Shown one piece after another: positions 52,415 through 63,435 of a DNA stretch of 64,000 nucleotides. The notes under the pieces are model-generated. The model saw only the letters and a list, made by a program, of their open reading frames with translations, did no database searches and was not told where the DNA came from. How positions within the stretch are numbered: the first letter of the stretch is position 1; each line of letters opens with the position of its first letter. Location of the stretch: assembly GCF_014805685.1 (NCBI RefSeq), contig NC_060893.1:10151273-10215272 (forward strand), in the 5' to 3' direction. A program made the translations under genes and the position numbers. Origin of the DNA: Silurus meridionalis. Its lineage: Eukaryota; Chordata; Actinopteri; Siluriformes; Siluridae.

Positions 52415-53310
52415 TTCAGCTTTTCCTCACATTCGCCTTCGTTTCCAAAGTGCCTTTTTTCTTTGGTTCACAAAGATTAATTTAAGAAATTAGTTTAAGG
52501 CCTGCAATGAACACAGTGCTCAGAAAACTCTGAACATTTTATCCATGGATTAGTGTCTACTAGTTCTACTGCAGGCATGTATACTTTATTTACATTTTAA
52601 TATGCATTTATTAGCTTTTTTAGTCAACACATCATGCAACATTTATTTATTTACATTATCTGGTAAACAGTGTGGGGGACAGAGGCCTGCTTGTCCAGCC
52701 TGTGGGATTTTTTAACACTGCGACATTAGCGCTGTACAACCAAATTATGAGGGACATTGTGTTGTCCTATTGTTGCCTGTCTATACAGGATTGTGCTTGG
52801 CCAAGGTCAGTAGCTGCTTACTTAAATTTAGATTATTTATAGGGAATAATTAGTTGAACACGATAATCATTATACTGTTTATAGGGCGGGAAGTGTATTT
52901 GCACAAAGTCTAATTCTAATATCAAATTCGTATAATGTCTTGTGTGTTATATGCTGTGAGACTGTTGGGAGTTTTCTCTTTATAATCATCAAGTTTTTGT
53001 TTAGGACATGATACATTTTCCATATGGTTGATTTTGGGAACTGTTTAATTCCCTAAATATAACAGAAGAACAGTAATCTAGGACCAATTGTGTGTGTGAT
53101 TTGCTTGGGGTGCTGAAACTGATAATGGAATGAAAAATATATATTGAACGTTGTTGTTATTGTTATTATTATTACAATTTAACAAAAACAATTTTTGATC
53201 ATCTTCATTGTCATTTGGTGTGTTAAAATATGCAGTTTGTGTCCATGTCAAATGACCTATTTTTCTGTGAAGACACTTCTAATATAGTTTACACTTGGGT
53301 TAATAAACAT
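52415..53310 (+). other. Parp16 3' untranslated region (inferred)
   Basis: Non-coding sequence following the parp16 stop, with a candidate AATAAA at 53302-53307. The extent is inferred. Confidence 0.5.
53302..53307 (+). promoter_or_regulatory. Candidate parp16 polyadenylation signal
   Basis: AATAAA about 890 bp past the stop codon, followed by a T/GT-rich stretch. Confidence 0.4.
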
Positions 53311-53386
53311 ATCTTTCCAGGATTTTGTTATGTGTCTTAAGAGTTCATGTACAAAACTAATATTGTTGTCTGTCTGTGATGGAGAA

Positions 53387-53809
53387 TGGAAACACAAAAA
53401 CCGGGGTGTCCTAAAACGGAAGGTATATTTTAAAATGTACAATGTACCACCGAACTTCATGGTGGACCAAGGCCAAAATAATAAACAAAAACACTCTTTT
53501 AACAAACACAAATCACCTACAAACAAACCCAAAAGAAAGACAAAACACTCTCCTCACCCCCTCACCAAAACCAGGACAGAAACCCCCCTACTACCAGTGA
53601 ACAAAACAAACATGTACATATATTTACATGTATAATACAGTGAGCTAATCACAGTGAGAACGGGACAAGGCAAACTCAGTCAGAACGTGGGTAGGTCAGT
53701 AACAGGACATCACACAAACCCTGGAACAGAATAACACGATCTAAGCAAACTCTAAGCACACACCGCATACAAATACAATACAACCCGCTAAATACTGCGG
53801 GTTGTAACA
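53387..53809 (-). mobile_element. Solo-LTR-like fragment related to the gypsy LTR at 19161
   Basis: Shares GGACCAAGGCCAAAATAATA / GGGCCAAGGCCAAAATAACA then AACAAAAA with that LTR. It has a similar A/C-rich composition and ends GCGGGTTGTAACA, the same terminal type. No internal retrotransposon sequence is nearby. The left limit is uncertain. Confidence 0.55.
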
Positions 53810-55470
53810 CATGACTCGGCCAGAGAAAAGCTGTTGCTATCAAACATTGTTTACTTAATCAACTGATTCAATGTAATGGTGAAAGATCAGATCAAATAGA
53901 CCAATTGATGGAAGGTTTGTGAAGAAACTTCTTGCTCCCTTGTAAAAAAAATTTTTTTTAATTGTTAATTCCCTTTTTTTTTTATTCATACATGGTGTGG
54001 CTGCTGTATTTTTTGTGTTTATTTTGATGCAATCGTATACAAAGTATATACAAAGTTAATGATACAATTGATACAATTAATAAAACAATCTTATACAAAG
54101 TATGATACAAAGTTAAGGTATTCAGTATTTTAGTTTAGTTTAAAATATATTTTGATGTATCTTTGCCCAACCCTGGTTTTGGCATTGTTCTGGACATAAT
54201 AAATACAAATGCACAGGAATAAATAAAATTGAATGAACTAATCAATGTATTATTACATTAAACGTATTCACACAATTAGTCATGTGCAATCACAAGACAG
54301 GTTACCAAGTCATAAAAAAATAGCTGTCTGGATGTGCTAAATTGTAATCCGTGATCATTATGGAGCAGCTCCTTCGCAAATAATTATTCTGCTGCATTCG
54401 GACAAGCAGGAGACAAACACATGAAGTATCTCTTACTGTCGGACAAAATTTGAGAACTTGGAATGCATTAAGTACGGTTGAATAGTATTTACCTGTAGGT
54501 TCTGGTTGCAGACCACCTGTGTGTGTGCCTTTAGGTGGCGGTGCACACACCTCCCAAAATGAAGGAGGCATACATGGTCCATTTGAGCAAAAGCCTGTGA
54601 ACACACAGGACGCCTGAGAACCAAACAGCTGGAGCAGCTGGTGTGTTGACAGAAACCTCCACATTCATGCTTTTCAATGACCTGCAATGTCAAACAGGCT
54701 ACATTGTCAGCATATATTTCACAAATGTATGATTCAGATAGTTGAGTTAGGACTACATTTTCATGTATACACTGTAGTGTATGTGTTTGTTTCATGATCT
54801 GTCACAATGATTATGAATTATGGATAAAAATGTGTTCTTTGTTCATTTCCTGTCATAATAGTATTGCGTATGTTTATTAGGTAGATCGAACCTCTGACTG
54901 CCTTTTACACACACACAAAACATTTAGTAAAATAGTTCTGTAATCATTGTCACAGGCCTAAATATTTGGCTGAGCAGATTTCATTTGGGTTTGCATGACA
55001 GATTCCCATGTACAGTCTGGATGACAAGTGTCACTTTCATGAACTTTGAGTACTTAATTGACACACAAATGCTCTATGAAATCAATACATTAAAGTTATT
55101 GATATTGGTTAAATGACTGAATTATATATACTTAAACAAAAGTGATCCAGAATAGAGCAGAATCAAAGTTTTGCTGTATTTGTTTATAGTTTATCAATTT
55201 AACTGATCATGATGTTAACATTTTTTAACGATATATAACAATATTAATGCATAATAACATACATTATAATGCAAATTCTCTACAGTACTGAACATGTACT
55301 AGTAGCAAAGCTCTCCAACCCCTGTTTAGGTGGCAAGGATGCTGGAAGATGCAGTAGAAAGTCCCAGCTGATTGAGAAACTTTCTTACCTGACTTGCAAA
55401 TCCCTTTATGCTCTGCTTCATATTTGCCCTCAGTAGCTTCCTGGTATACACACACACACCAAGCCTTCAT
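53810..55470. other. Non-coding or unresolved stretch
   Basis: A minus-strand segment near 54480-54690 is unusually rich in Cys codons in two frames (CGGFCQHTSCSSC; CVFTGFCSNGPC) and is followed by a GT. It could be an exon linked to the fragment at 55573-55746, but no frame can be proved. Confidence 0.35.
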
Positions 55471-55472
55471 TA

Positions 55473-55560
55473 AGTCAAGTCAAGTCTATTTCTATAGCGC
55501 TTTTCACAACAGACATTGTCTCAAAGCAGCTTCACATTGTCTCAAAACAGCATCACACTT
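55473..55560 (+). repeat. Fragment of a dispersed fish repeat
   Basis: AGTCAAGTCAAGTC followed by TATAGCGCTTTTCACAACAG and two copies of CATTGTCTCAAA. Same family as 10995-11420. Confidence 0.55.
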
Positions 55561-55572
55561 CCCCAGGTATTC

Positions 55573-55746
55573 CTATGTTCCTCCACAGTTTTCCCCAGCT
55601 TGTTTTGAACATGAAGAGCAGCAAACACAAATGCCTGTACTAACACTGTGCTTACAGTGTTGCACTCTGCAAGGGGAACAGTGGATGCTCTGGCAGGGTG
55701 GACAGTGCAGGGCTTTCTTGAACCTGCAATCCAGATTTTCTGCACT
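55573..55746 (-). pseudogene. IGF-binding-protein-type cysteine-rich domain fragment
   Basis: A minus-strand frame gives DCRFKKALHCPPC, then SIHCSPCRVQHCKHSVSTG and ICVCCSSCSKQAGENCGGT, ending at a TAG. The C-x-C-C-x2-C...GE-x-CGGT pattern fits the IGFBP N-terminal domain as found in CRIM1-like proteins. After the stop the same frame continues EYLGKCDAVLRQC, which also fits the family pattern (G-x-CD-x-G-L-x-C), so the TAG looks like a nonsense mutation rather than the true end. The other exons and the gene's identity are not established. A chance Cys-rich frame is possible. Confidence 0.4.
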
Positions 55747-56220
55747 CTAAACTGGGCATCACAATTGTTGCAGTGCAAACCAGTAAAACATTTTAATGCT
55801 CTGAAATCCATGAAAACATGAAGTGACCATCAACTCTCCTTTTTATTTAAAGATCCCTACACCTAAAATCTCATGCTCCAAAACAGCTGTCTTTTTCTCC
55901 ACAAAAACATCTCTACGTTTTAAGCAATTTGAGATAAGTTGGTTCAAAGGGAAAATACTAGCCCCTTTGTCAAGCATTCAAAACCAAGAGGCAAGTCTGT
56001 GAAAGACCAAGATAATCAGCCTTTTCGAACAAAGATGAGATCAGGACATTGGCTGGTTATCTAAGGAGCATTTGTGTGCACCAAGCCAGAATAGTCGTAA
56101 TAAAACTGCACTACAGACCTCAAACACTGTTAAGCGTTTATCTTGGCCGCATTGTGTTTCATAAGGTGTAAGACAGATTGCATACTGTGATCCAAATGAC
56201 ACTTCATAATAAAGTTATAA

Positions 56221-58076
56221 CAATGTGAAGGTGAGGAAGACCACCCCTCCTCCCAGTGACCAGGTGCTCTGTTTAACCACAGCTGAAGTGAGGAAAACTC
56301 TATGCAGAGTTAACCCACAGAAGTCTGCTGGACCAGACAACATTCCCTGGCAGAGCGCTCAGGGAATTTGTGCAGCGGATGTCTTTACCGACATCTTCAA
56401 CATCTTCCTGAGCAGCAACGTTGTTTCTACATGTATCAAAACAACGATCAGCGATTCCGTGTCGAAGAAGTCTACTGTCTCCTGCCTTAATGACTATCGT
56501 CCTGTCGCGCTCACACCCATCGTGATAAAGTGCTTCGAGAGGCTCGTCATGAGGCACATTAACACCCAGCTTCCACCCTCACTGGACCCCATGCAGTTTG
56601 CGTATTTTCCAAACCGCTCCATGGATGATGCTATCACCACAACCCTCCATCTGGCCCTCACCCACCTGGACAACAAGGACACGTATGTACAAGTGCTGTT
56701 TATTGACTTTAGCTCAGCATTCAACACAATCATCCCTCAGCACCTGATTGAGAAGCTGAGCCTACTGGGCCTGAACACTTCGCTCTGCAACTGGATCCTG
56801 GACCGTATCTCCAGCACCACCACACTGAGCACTGGGGCCCCTCAGGGCTGTGTGTTCAGCCCACTGCTGTTCACTCTGCTGACTCGACTGTGTAGCAATG
56901 CACAGCTCCAAACACATTCTCACGTTTGCCGACGACACAACCGTGGTGGGTCTCATCAGCAAGAACGATGAGTCAGCATACAGAGAGGAGGTGCACCATT
57001 TAACAGCCTGGTGTGGAGCCAACAACCTGTCTCTGAACGTTGACAAAACCAAATAAATGGTTGTGAACTTCAGGAGAGCACAGAGCGGCCATTCTCCACT
57101 GATCACCGATGGATCCTCAGTGGAGATCGTCAAAAGCACCAAATTCCTTGGTGTTCATTTGGCGGATAACCTCACCTGGTCACTCAACACCAGCTCCATC
57201 ACCAAGAAGGCCCAGCAGCATCTCTACTTCTTGAGAAGGCTAAGGAAAACTCATCTCCCTCCCCCCCACCCTGACCATGTTCTACAGAGGGACCATTGAG
57301 AGCATCCTGAGCAGCTGCATCACTGCCCGGTTTGGGAACTGCCCGGTTTCGGATCACAAGACCCTACAGAGGATAGTGAGGATAGCTAAGAAGATCATGA
57401 ATCATCTCTCCACTACATCATGGTCATTTACACCACACGCTGCATCCGCAAAGTCAACAGCATTGTGGACGACCCCACACACCCCTCATTCACACTCTTC
57501 ACCCTCCTGCCATCAGGAAAGCGGTTCCAAAGCATTTGGGCCATCACATTCAGACTGTGCAACAGCTTTTTTCCGCAAGCCATCAGGCTCCTCAACACAC
57601 AGAACTAAACTGGAACTCACTGAACTGTGTGTTACTAAAAATGTACAACCTGAAGGTAACACACTCATTACTCATCTCAATCCATTCCACCACCATTTAT
57701 TTATTTATTATTTATTAATGCATCTTTCGACTGCTGCTACTGCAGTTTTTTCACTGCATAGTGTTTGTTTACATATACTCGGTTATAGTCTTTATAGTTA
57801 TTTTTGCACAGTACTATATATTTACAGTAAACAGTAGGTTTACTAGTTGGTGCTATCTTGTATTATGTGTATTTTCTTGTGTTGTCTGTCTGTACTGCTT
57901 TTCATCTGCACTGTTTGCATTAGGTTGCACTCGAATCACCTTATGTAGCTTTGTTGTAGCTCTATGTTGTTTAGTGTGGCACCAGGGTTCTAGAGGAACA
58001 TTGTCTCGTTTTTACTGCGTACTGTGTACCACTGTGTATAGTAGAAATGACAATAAAAGCCTCTTGACTTGACTAA
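56221..58076 (+). mobile_element. 5'-truncated LINE (L2/Rex1-like), copy B
   Basis: Starts inside the reverse transcriptase N-terminal region ([20 protein letters not shown]) and continues through [65 protein letters not shown] and, after a frameshift, [10 protein letters not shown]. It has a stop at 57053-57055 and further frame changes, so it is dead. Compared with copy A (9056-10732) it lacks about 40 bp between NWILD and ISSTTTLS. It ends with AATAAAAGCCTCTTGACTTGA at 58052-58076. Confidence 0.9.
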
Positions 58077-58142
58077 AACAATTTCCAAATGATGACTTCA
58101 AAATGCATTAAAGAGAGCACAACGGTTTGCTTCTTCAAGACT

Positions 58143-58148
58143 TTTATT
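58143..58148 (-). promoter_or_regulatory. Candidate distal polyadenylation signal of eif3j
   Basis: AATAAA on the minus strand about 1.6 kb past the eif3j stop and just before the end of LINE copy B. Assignment is inferred from position. Confidence 0.3.
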
Positions 58149-58149
58149 A

Positions 58150-59724
58150 AATTAGAGCTCTATAAAACACAGCAGAATGCTATCGTTTGCTTTGCTGACA
58201 TTTTCATAACGCAAATCTGTTACTTTAAAAATGGAAACTCTCAGGTTCTGTGAGAAGACGTCTTTATATATGCATTTGCAAAGTAACCATAGTGATATTT
58301 TTCAATCTTTCTGTAACAATAAACAACTGCATGATTTAATGACGCTGCGCATAAAGGAATGCGGTTAAACTGCAAATGTAACAATGTTCACAAAATTAGT
58401 GCTGCGAAAGAAAGAAAAATCACCACAATATTTTTTAATGTGTGACTAAACATAACTCCATAATTCTGATTCACATGGAATGCATTCATAAACTGCGCTC
58501 TCTCTCTCTCTCTCTCTGCAGATAGAAATATGCTTTTATCAGATTTGGTACACTACACTCAATGCATCTAAACAAAAATTTACAAACGATCACCAAGAAG
58601 TAGAAAAAAAACATATCGTCCATAGGCATGTGATCGCTTCTAAGATATTTTTTTTACATTGGGCTTCCCTTCATTTACTGTATTATTAACATTACTAAAC
58701 AAGAAGTAATACATGTATTAAATAATGTTGAATTTTTGTTAATTGTCAAATAAATTCACTTACTCTGACCAATGTTTATTGAATCCATGATTAAAAAGAA
58801 GTCTTAATAAATTCATAATAATTCCTTTACATCATGTTCCATATTTCTGTATTTTGCCAGTAAGCAGCCACAGTCATTTTTTATTCACTTTATGCATTGA
58901 TGGGAGAAAAAATGATGTTAATGTAACAATAACTACTAATGCTACTGGAAAGTGGTAGCCCACTGGTTAGGATGTTGGATTTATAATCAAAAGGTCATGA
59001 ATTCAAATCCCAGCACCATCACTGCCCTTGAGCAAGGCCCTTAACCCTCAACAGCTCAGTTGTATAAATGAGACGATTGCTCTGTGTAAGGGCATCTGCT
59101 AAATGTAACGAATGACTGTAATAAACATGTAGGTTATTTTGATCACGGTATTAAGTGTTAATGCTGCTGTTCATGTAAACTGATAACGGCAGTTGAGGGA
59201 ACCTTAATGTAAATCTTCTAAGATCGATCACTTCAAATGCTGTCTTACTGAGCAAAAGCAGTGACTAGTAATGTCTCAATGCAAGGACAGCAGAAATGTA
59301 TTCAAAATACATAGACTTTTTTTCTGAAATTTGCATAGAAAGTCAATTTTTATGTCAAGTAGCTCTTTGAAACAGTAATACTGTCGACTCTTTAATACAC
59401 TTCCATGTGAAGCTTCTGTTTTCCCATCGGTCAGTTTTCATTGATTCAGACTTTTAATAAAAGGACATAACCTGACTCTGACCTCTTGTTTTCCCACAGC
59501 AAACACTAGATTTACCTACCTGCAATATAAACCAGAGAACAACGTATCACAAATCTTTCTCTGCGTAAACCACTTAAGCTCAGGCTAATGTGTGTTATAT
59601 GGGATATGGTTCAGGTTTCTAGCTCGATTCTGGACGTAGGTCTGGCTGTAGGGAGAGGTCATGCGCTGTAGAGGTGTGTGTTTCGTCACTCAAAAAAATA
59701 CAAGGTGGGGTTAGGAAACGGAGG
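58150..59724 (-). other. Presumed eif3j 3' untranslated region / spacer
   Basis: Non-coding, containing a (CT)n tract near 58500 and a SINE at 58950-59122. Confidence 0.4.
58950..59122 (+). mobile_element. tRNA-derived SINE, copy 3
   Basis: A-box-like GGTAGCCCACTGGTTAGGA, B-box-like GGTCATGAATTCAAATCCC, body CCCTTGAGCAAGGCCCTTAA, tail GTAAGGGCATCTGCTAAATG. Clearest copy of the family also at 16515 and 25406. Confidence 0.85.
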
Positions 59725-62718
59725 TCACATAAAATCCTCATAGTCTTGTGCATAACCTCCCTCGAACTCTCCGTAATCATCAAAGTCATCTTTCAGCTTG
59801 GCTTTTAAACCGCCTCCTGGTAAACCACCTTTCTTTTTCTTCTTTCCTTTTTGCTGTTCATTTATCAACAACAGAGAGAAAACACCACAGAATTAGGCAA
59901 CAAACTAAAAATACGCATGGGCCAAAACTATTTAAATGCAATAGCTAATATGTTGTGTTATTTGGATCAAGTTGCGACAGTAGCAGGTATTTTGGCTCTA
60001 GATCAGTGGTCCCCAACCCCCGTGCTGCAGACTGGCACTGGTCGTGGGTCAATTGGTACCGGGCCGCACAGAAAGAATACATAACATACATTATTTCCGT
60101 TTTTATTTATTATCTGATTCCGAACGGCTTTATTTAGGAAAATTACTGGATTCTCACCGCCACATCTGTCTATTACTCACTCTTGATGCATGTCATGATG
60201 CCTTGGTCACATGTCTTACCTTCATCCGCTACCTTCTTAAAGGGGCTGCTCCGGCCACTAACACATAATACATTACTGCTAAAGTGAAACCCCCAAGCTA
60301 GCAAAATGAACAAAAAGCACCACAGTGGATTCATGTTTATTATTATATTTAGAAAATACCAGTTTTTATCCCGGTCATATCATTTTATTTTGTTGTATTT
60401 ATCCGCCACACCTTGAAGGCCGGTCCATGAAAATATTGTCTGACATTAATCCGGTCCGTGGTGCAAAAAAGGTTGGGGGACCACTGCTCTAGATTCTACA
60501 CCATCTGTTACTAAATGAAACAGCCATGCTATGAAACAATAAATATATTTATCTGTACGTTTACAAAATATGCACAGACATTAAGAGTAGAGATAAGCCA
60601 CATTGTACATGATTCAAAATGTTTGATTATTGATATACTGCACTATAACCCTGACACTGTACCTTTTCTTGCCTCTGCTTCTCTCCGAGTAAAACTGTCA
60701 GCGAGTTGTTGATTTTCTTCAAGTCTTCAACTTCCACTGTAACGAATCACAAGTCACAGCTGAAACGTGAACCACCACTGAGAAAACAAACACAGTTGAC
60801 CAGGATTGATTGGATCACAAACCAGACTGCAAACTCACATGAAAGACACAGGTCTCTGAAGAGTGACTCTAAAAAGCTGGAATAGTGTATTGACTTCTCA
60901 TAGAGAGATATTTTCTCTTTCAGCAACCGTTCAAACTCTGTAAAGTCATCTTTCGAGGAAGGGCTCATGGCATCTATTCCTGTTATGTTATTCGATACAA
61001 TGCCTAACGATAAAAACACACACACAAAAAGACATGAGAAATGAATGAATATCTTTTGCATAATAAACAATAAAACATGCATCTGTTATAAAGCAGAAAT
61101 AAAGACAGCACTCACCAAACGCATCTTTGGCTAATTCCAAATCAGAATCCTCCTGAAGTTTCTTCAGCTGAAGTTTTTCTGCTAGCTCTTCCTCTGGTGT
61201 GCTATCTGTGCTGTCTTTAGATTCCTCCAACTGCTGCAGATATAGTTCTCATCAATTGCCAGCTGATCCACAGCATCTTATTTGTTCCTAACACCAAATG
61301 CTGTTGCACACTAGTCAGTCCATGACATTGTCTGGTTCCTGCACTTTTATAGTCACTGACTACCGTCATTTCCGGACTATTAAGCGCACCCAAATATAAG
61401 CCGCACCCACTGAATTGTACAAAGATTTTTATTTTGAACATCAATAAGCCGCACATGTCTATATGCCTACATTGAAACTAATGAACTTTACACAGGTTTT
61501 AATGAAAGACAGTGTCTGTTACACGGCTTGTATCTAAACAGTAGCCTACCAAGAAAGTCATTGTTCACTGTCTTCCTCCTTCCTTTCACAACTATTTCTC
61601 TCGGGAGTTTATCTTTTGGCATCGTCGTGCATTTAAAAATCACCATCGGTGAAGCTTTTCTCCTGATGCCATGCAGCTCAGAACACAGGTGAAGTGTGTT
61701 TTTTCATGCCCGGGTGTTTTCAGCGTATGATTGACGAATGATTCGCATTTCCTGTAGACAGTCCGAGTGAGCTGCAGGTCAAACGTCAGAGGAACATCAT
61801 CCATATTTATGATGTGGTGCGGCCCGATTCAGTGGGAGCGCGATTTAATATAGAGTTTTATTGGTTCACCTTAACCTGTTCGGCAATTTCATTGATCTAA
61901 TGTTATGGGGCTCAGTTTTTTGGCTTGAAGCTTGTGAAACCGGGAAAAACCCAGGAAAAATCCATAAATTAGCCGCTTCATTGTTTAAACCACAGGGTTC
62001 AAAGCGTGGGGGAAAAAGTAGCAGCTTATAGTCCAGAAAATATGGTATTTACTGGTCTCATTCACTCTACACTGTTTCCTATGAGAGCCTAATACAGTAC
62101 GTGAGCATTCACACCCTTCTAGTTCAGTCCGTTTTGTGGTCTGTGAGATAAAGAGCGATTCTGTATTGTGTTAGAACGAAAGACAGAAAGTGGTCTAAAA
62201 GATAAACACGTCTGCTTTGAGATAAAACTGCAGTCCCTCGTGCCATGAGCATCACCAAAACAGAGCAGAAATTAACAGCACAATAGTACAAAAAAATCGA
62301 TGAGCATTCTCCTTTTCTTCTCTACTGCATTCACACACAGCCATTAGTTAATATTAAAGCCGTGGTGGCTGCTGATCGGTAATACACACTGTGGTAAACA
62401 TGCAAAACAGGAAACACAGTATTAGCTCATATAATTAAACCATTTAAAAACAATGCACCATGACATGAATTACTCTCTCACCTGCTTTCGAAGCTCCTCT
62501 TGTTTTTTCTTTTGTAAACTCTCCTTCTCTTTGATTTTATCACTAAGCTTCTTCTTCTCCGGTACTTTCATCACTGCAGCTAAGAAATAAAAATGTGTGA
62601 GCTGAACCAAACAGGAAAAGGTTAGATTGCTTAAAAAGTATGACATGTGGCACTTTAATTCACCTGTTTTGCTCTCAGTCACTTTTTCTTCTTCCCCCTC
62701 TTCATCATCCCAGTTGTC
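59725..62718 (-). CDS. eif3j: Eukaryotic translation initiation factor 3 subunit J (5' end outside window)
   Basis: Six exons are visible: 62664-62718, 62482-62573, 61116-61233, 60839-61003, 60663-60736, 59725-59853. Phases join correctly and encode about 210 C-terminal residues of a protein of roughly 260. eIF3j is the loosely bound eIF3 subunit that sits near the 40S decoding centre and mRNA entry channel. Diagnostic stretches are acidic DNWDDEEGEEE, the charged helix KLSDKIKEKESLQKKKQEEL, LKKLQEDSDLELAKDAFG, GIDAMSPSSKDDFTEFERLL, SFLESLFRDLCLS, LKKINNSLTVLLGEKQRQEK and the C-terminus GGGLKAKLKDDFDDYG...YAQDYEDFM. The exon(s) with the initiator Met and WDAD-type start were not found up to 64000 and should lie further right. 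Introns hold a hAT MITE (60004) and a pogo-like element (61361). Confidence 0.95.
60004..60486. mobile_element. hAT MITE with perfect 8 bp target-site duplication
   Basis: CAGTGGTCCCCAACCC at the left and GGTTGGGGACCACTG at the right form the inverted ends. They are flanked by CTCTAGAT at 59996-60003 and 60487-60494. No coding sequence. It lies in the last intron of eif3j. Confidence 0.93.
61361..62047 (-). mobile_element. Non-autonomous pogo/Tigger-like transposon, copy C
   Basis: Starts TACCGTCATTTCCGGACTAT and ends ATAGTCCAGAAAATATGGTA. It is an inverted-orientation relative of copy A, sharing the transposase-derived block with GGCATCGTCGTGCATTTAAA and CATGCCCGGGTGTTTTCAGC. It lies in an eif3j intron (between exons 61116-61233 and 62482-62573). 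Confidence 0.85.
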
Positions 62719-63430
62719 CTGAATAAGAAAATTTTTTTTTTTTTATGATAGTAGGATGATATGCGAAGAATGCAATATAATAAGGTACAATGTTATATAC
62801 ACGTATACTGCGTACGTTTGTGTGTGTGCACTGCATCTACATTCCTATACCTTCTACCTTTTCCTTTCAAACATGCTTAGATGCATAAAACAAGATCGTC
62901 GAAGCCTGAACAATGCAATGCATCTGTTTTTATTAGTCATGATTTAACAAAAGCTATCTTTTTTTTATGATGGTAGGATGATATGTGAAGAATGCACTAT
63001 AAATGGGGCATACTGTTAAAAAGGAAAAATCTTTACAAGGTAAAAGGATACAGCCAGTCGTAAAGCTGACATACACTCAGTTTCTTTATAACAGATTTAA
63101 CACATTACTAATTGCGCAATTATTATCGTATTTCATTCTGGATGCTTTCTTTTCTCTTTCTTTTATATTTCTTCTTAATTTTGTCATTTCTATTTCCCAA
63201 TTCAGCCCTCTTTTTTTTTTTTTTTTTTTGCTAGAGAATGCATTTGCAACACTCTCACAATCATCACACATAAATATATAAAAATTTTAAAAATTTTAAA
63301 AAAGTTTCTGGGTCTGATACCTTCACAAGACACTTGATCAAATCACATTTACATACAGTCCCTGAGTCTGTCATAGTTTTTAACAAATAAATGTAACTGT
63401 GGCTCAGTGAAGACATTTTCACCTTTCCAG
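62719..63430. other. Eif3j upstream intron, nothing recognised
   Basis: AT-rich, with short homopolymer runs. No further eif3j exon could be identified. Confidence 0.5.
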
Positions 63431-63435
63431 GAAAT

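Noticed and set aside
54302..54795. Two overlapping Cys-rich minus-strand frames as a coding exon
   Set aside because: Neither frame matches a family convincingly and splice sites cannot be tied to a neighbour; mentioned only as a possibility.
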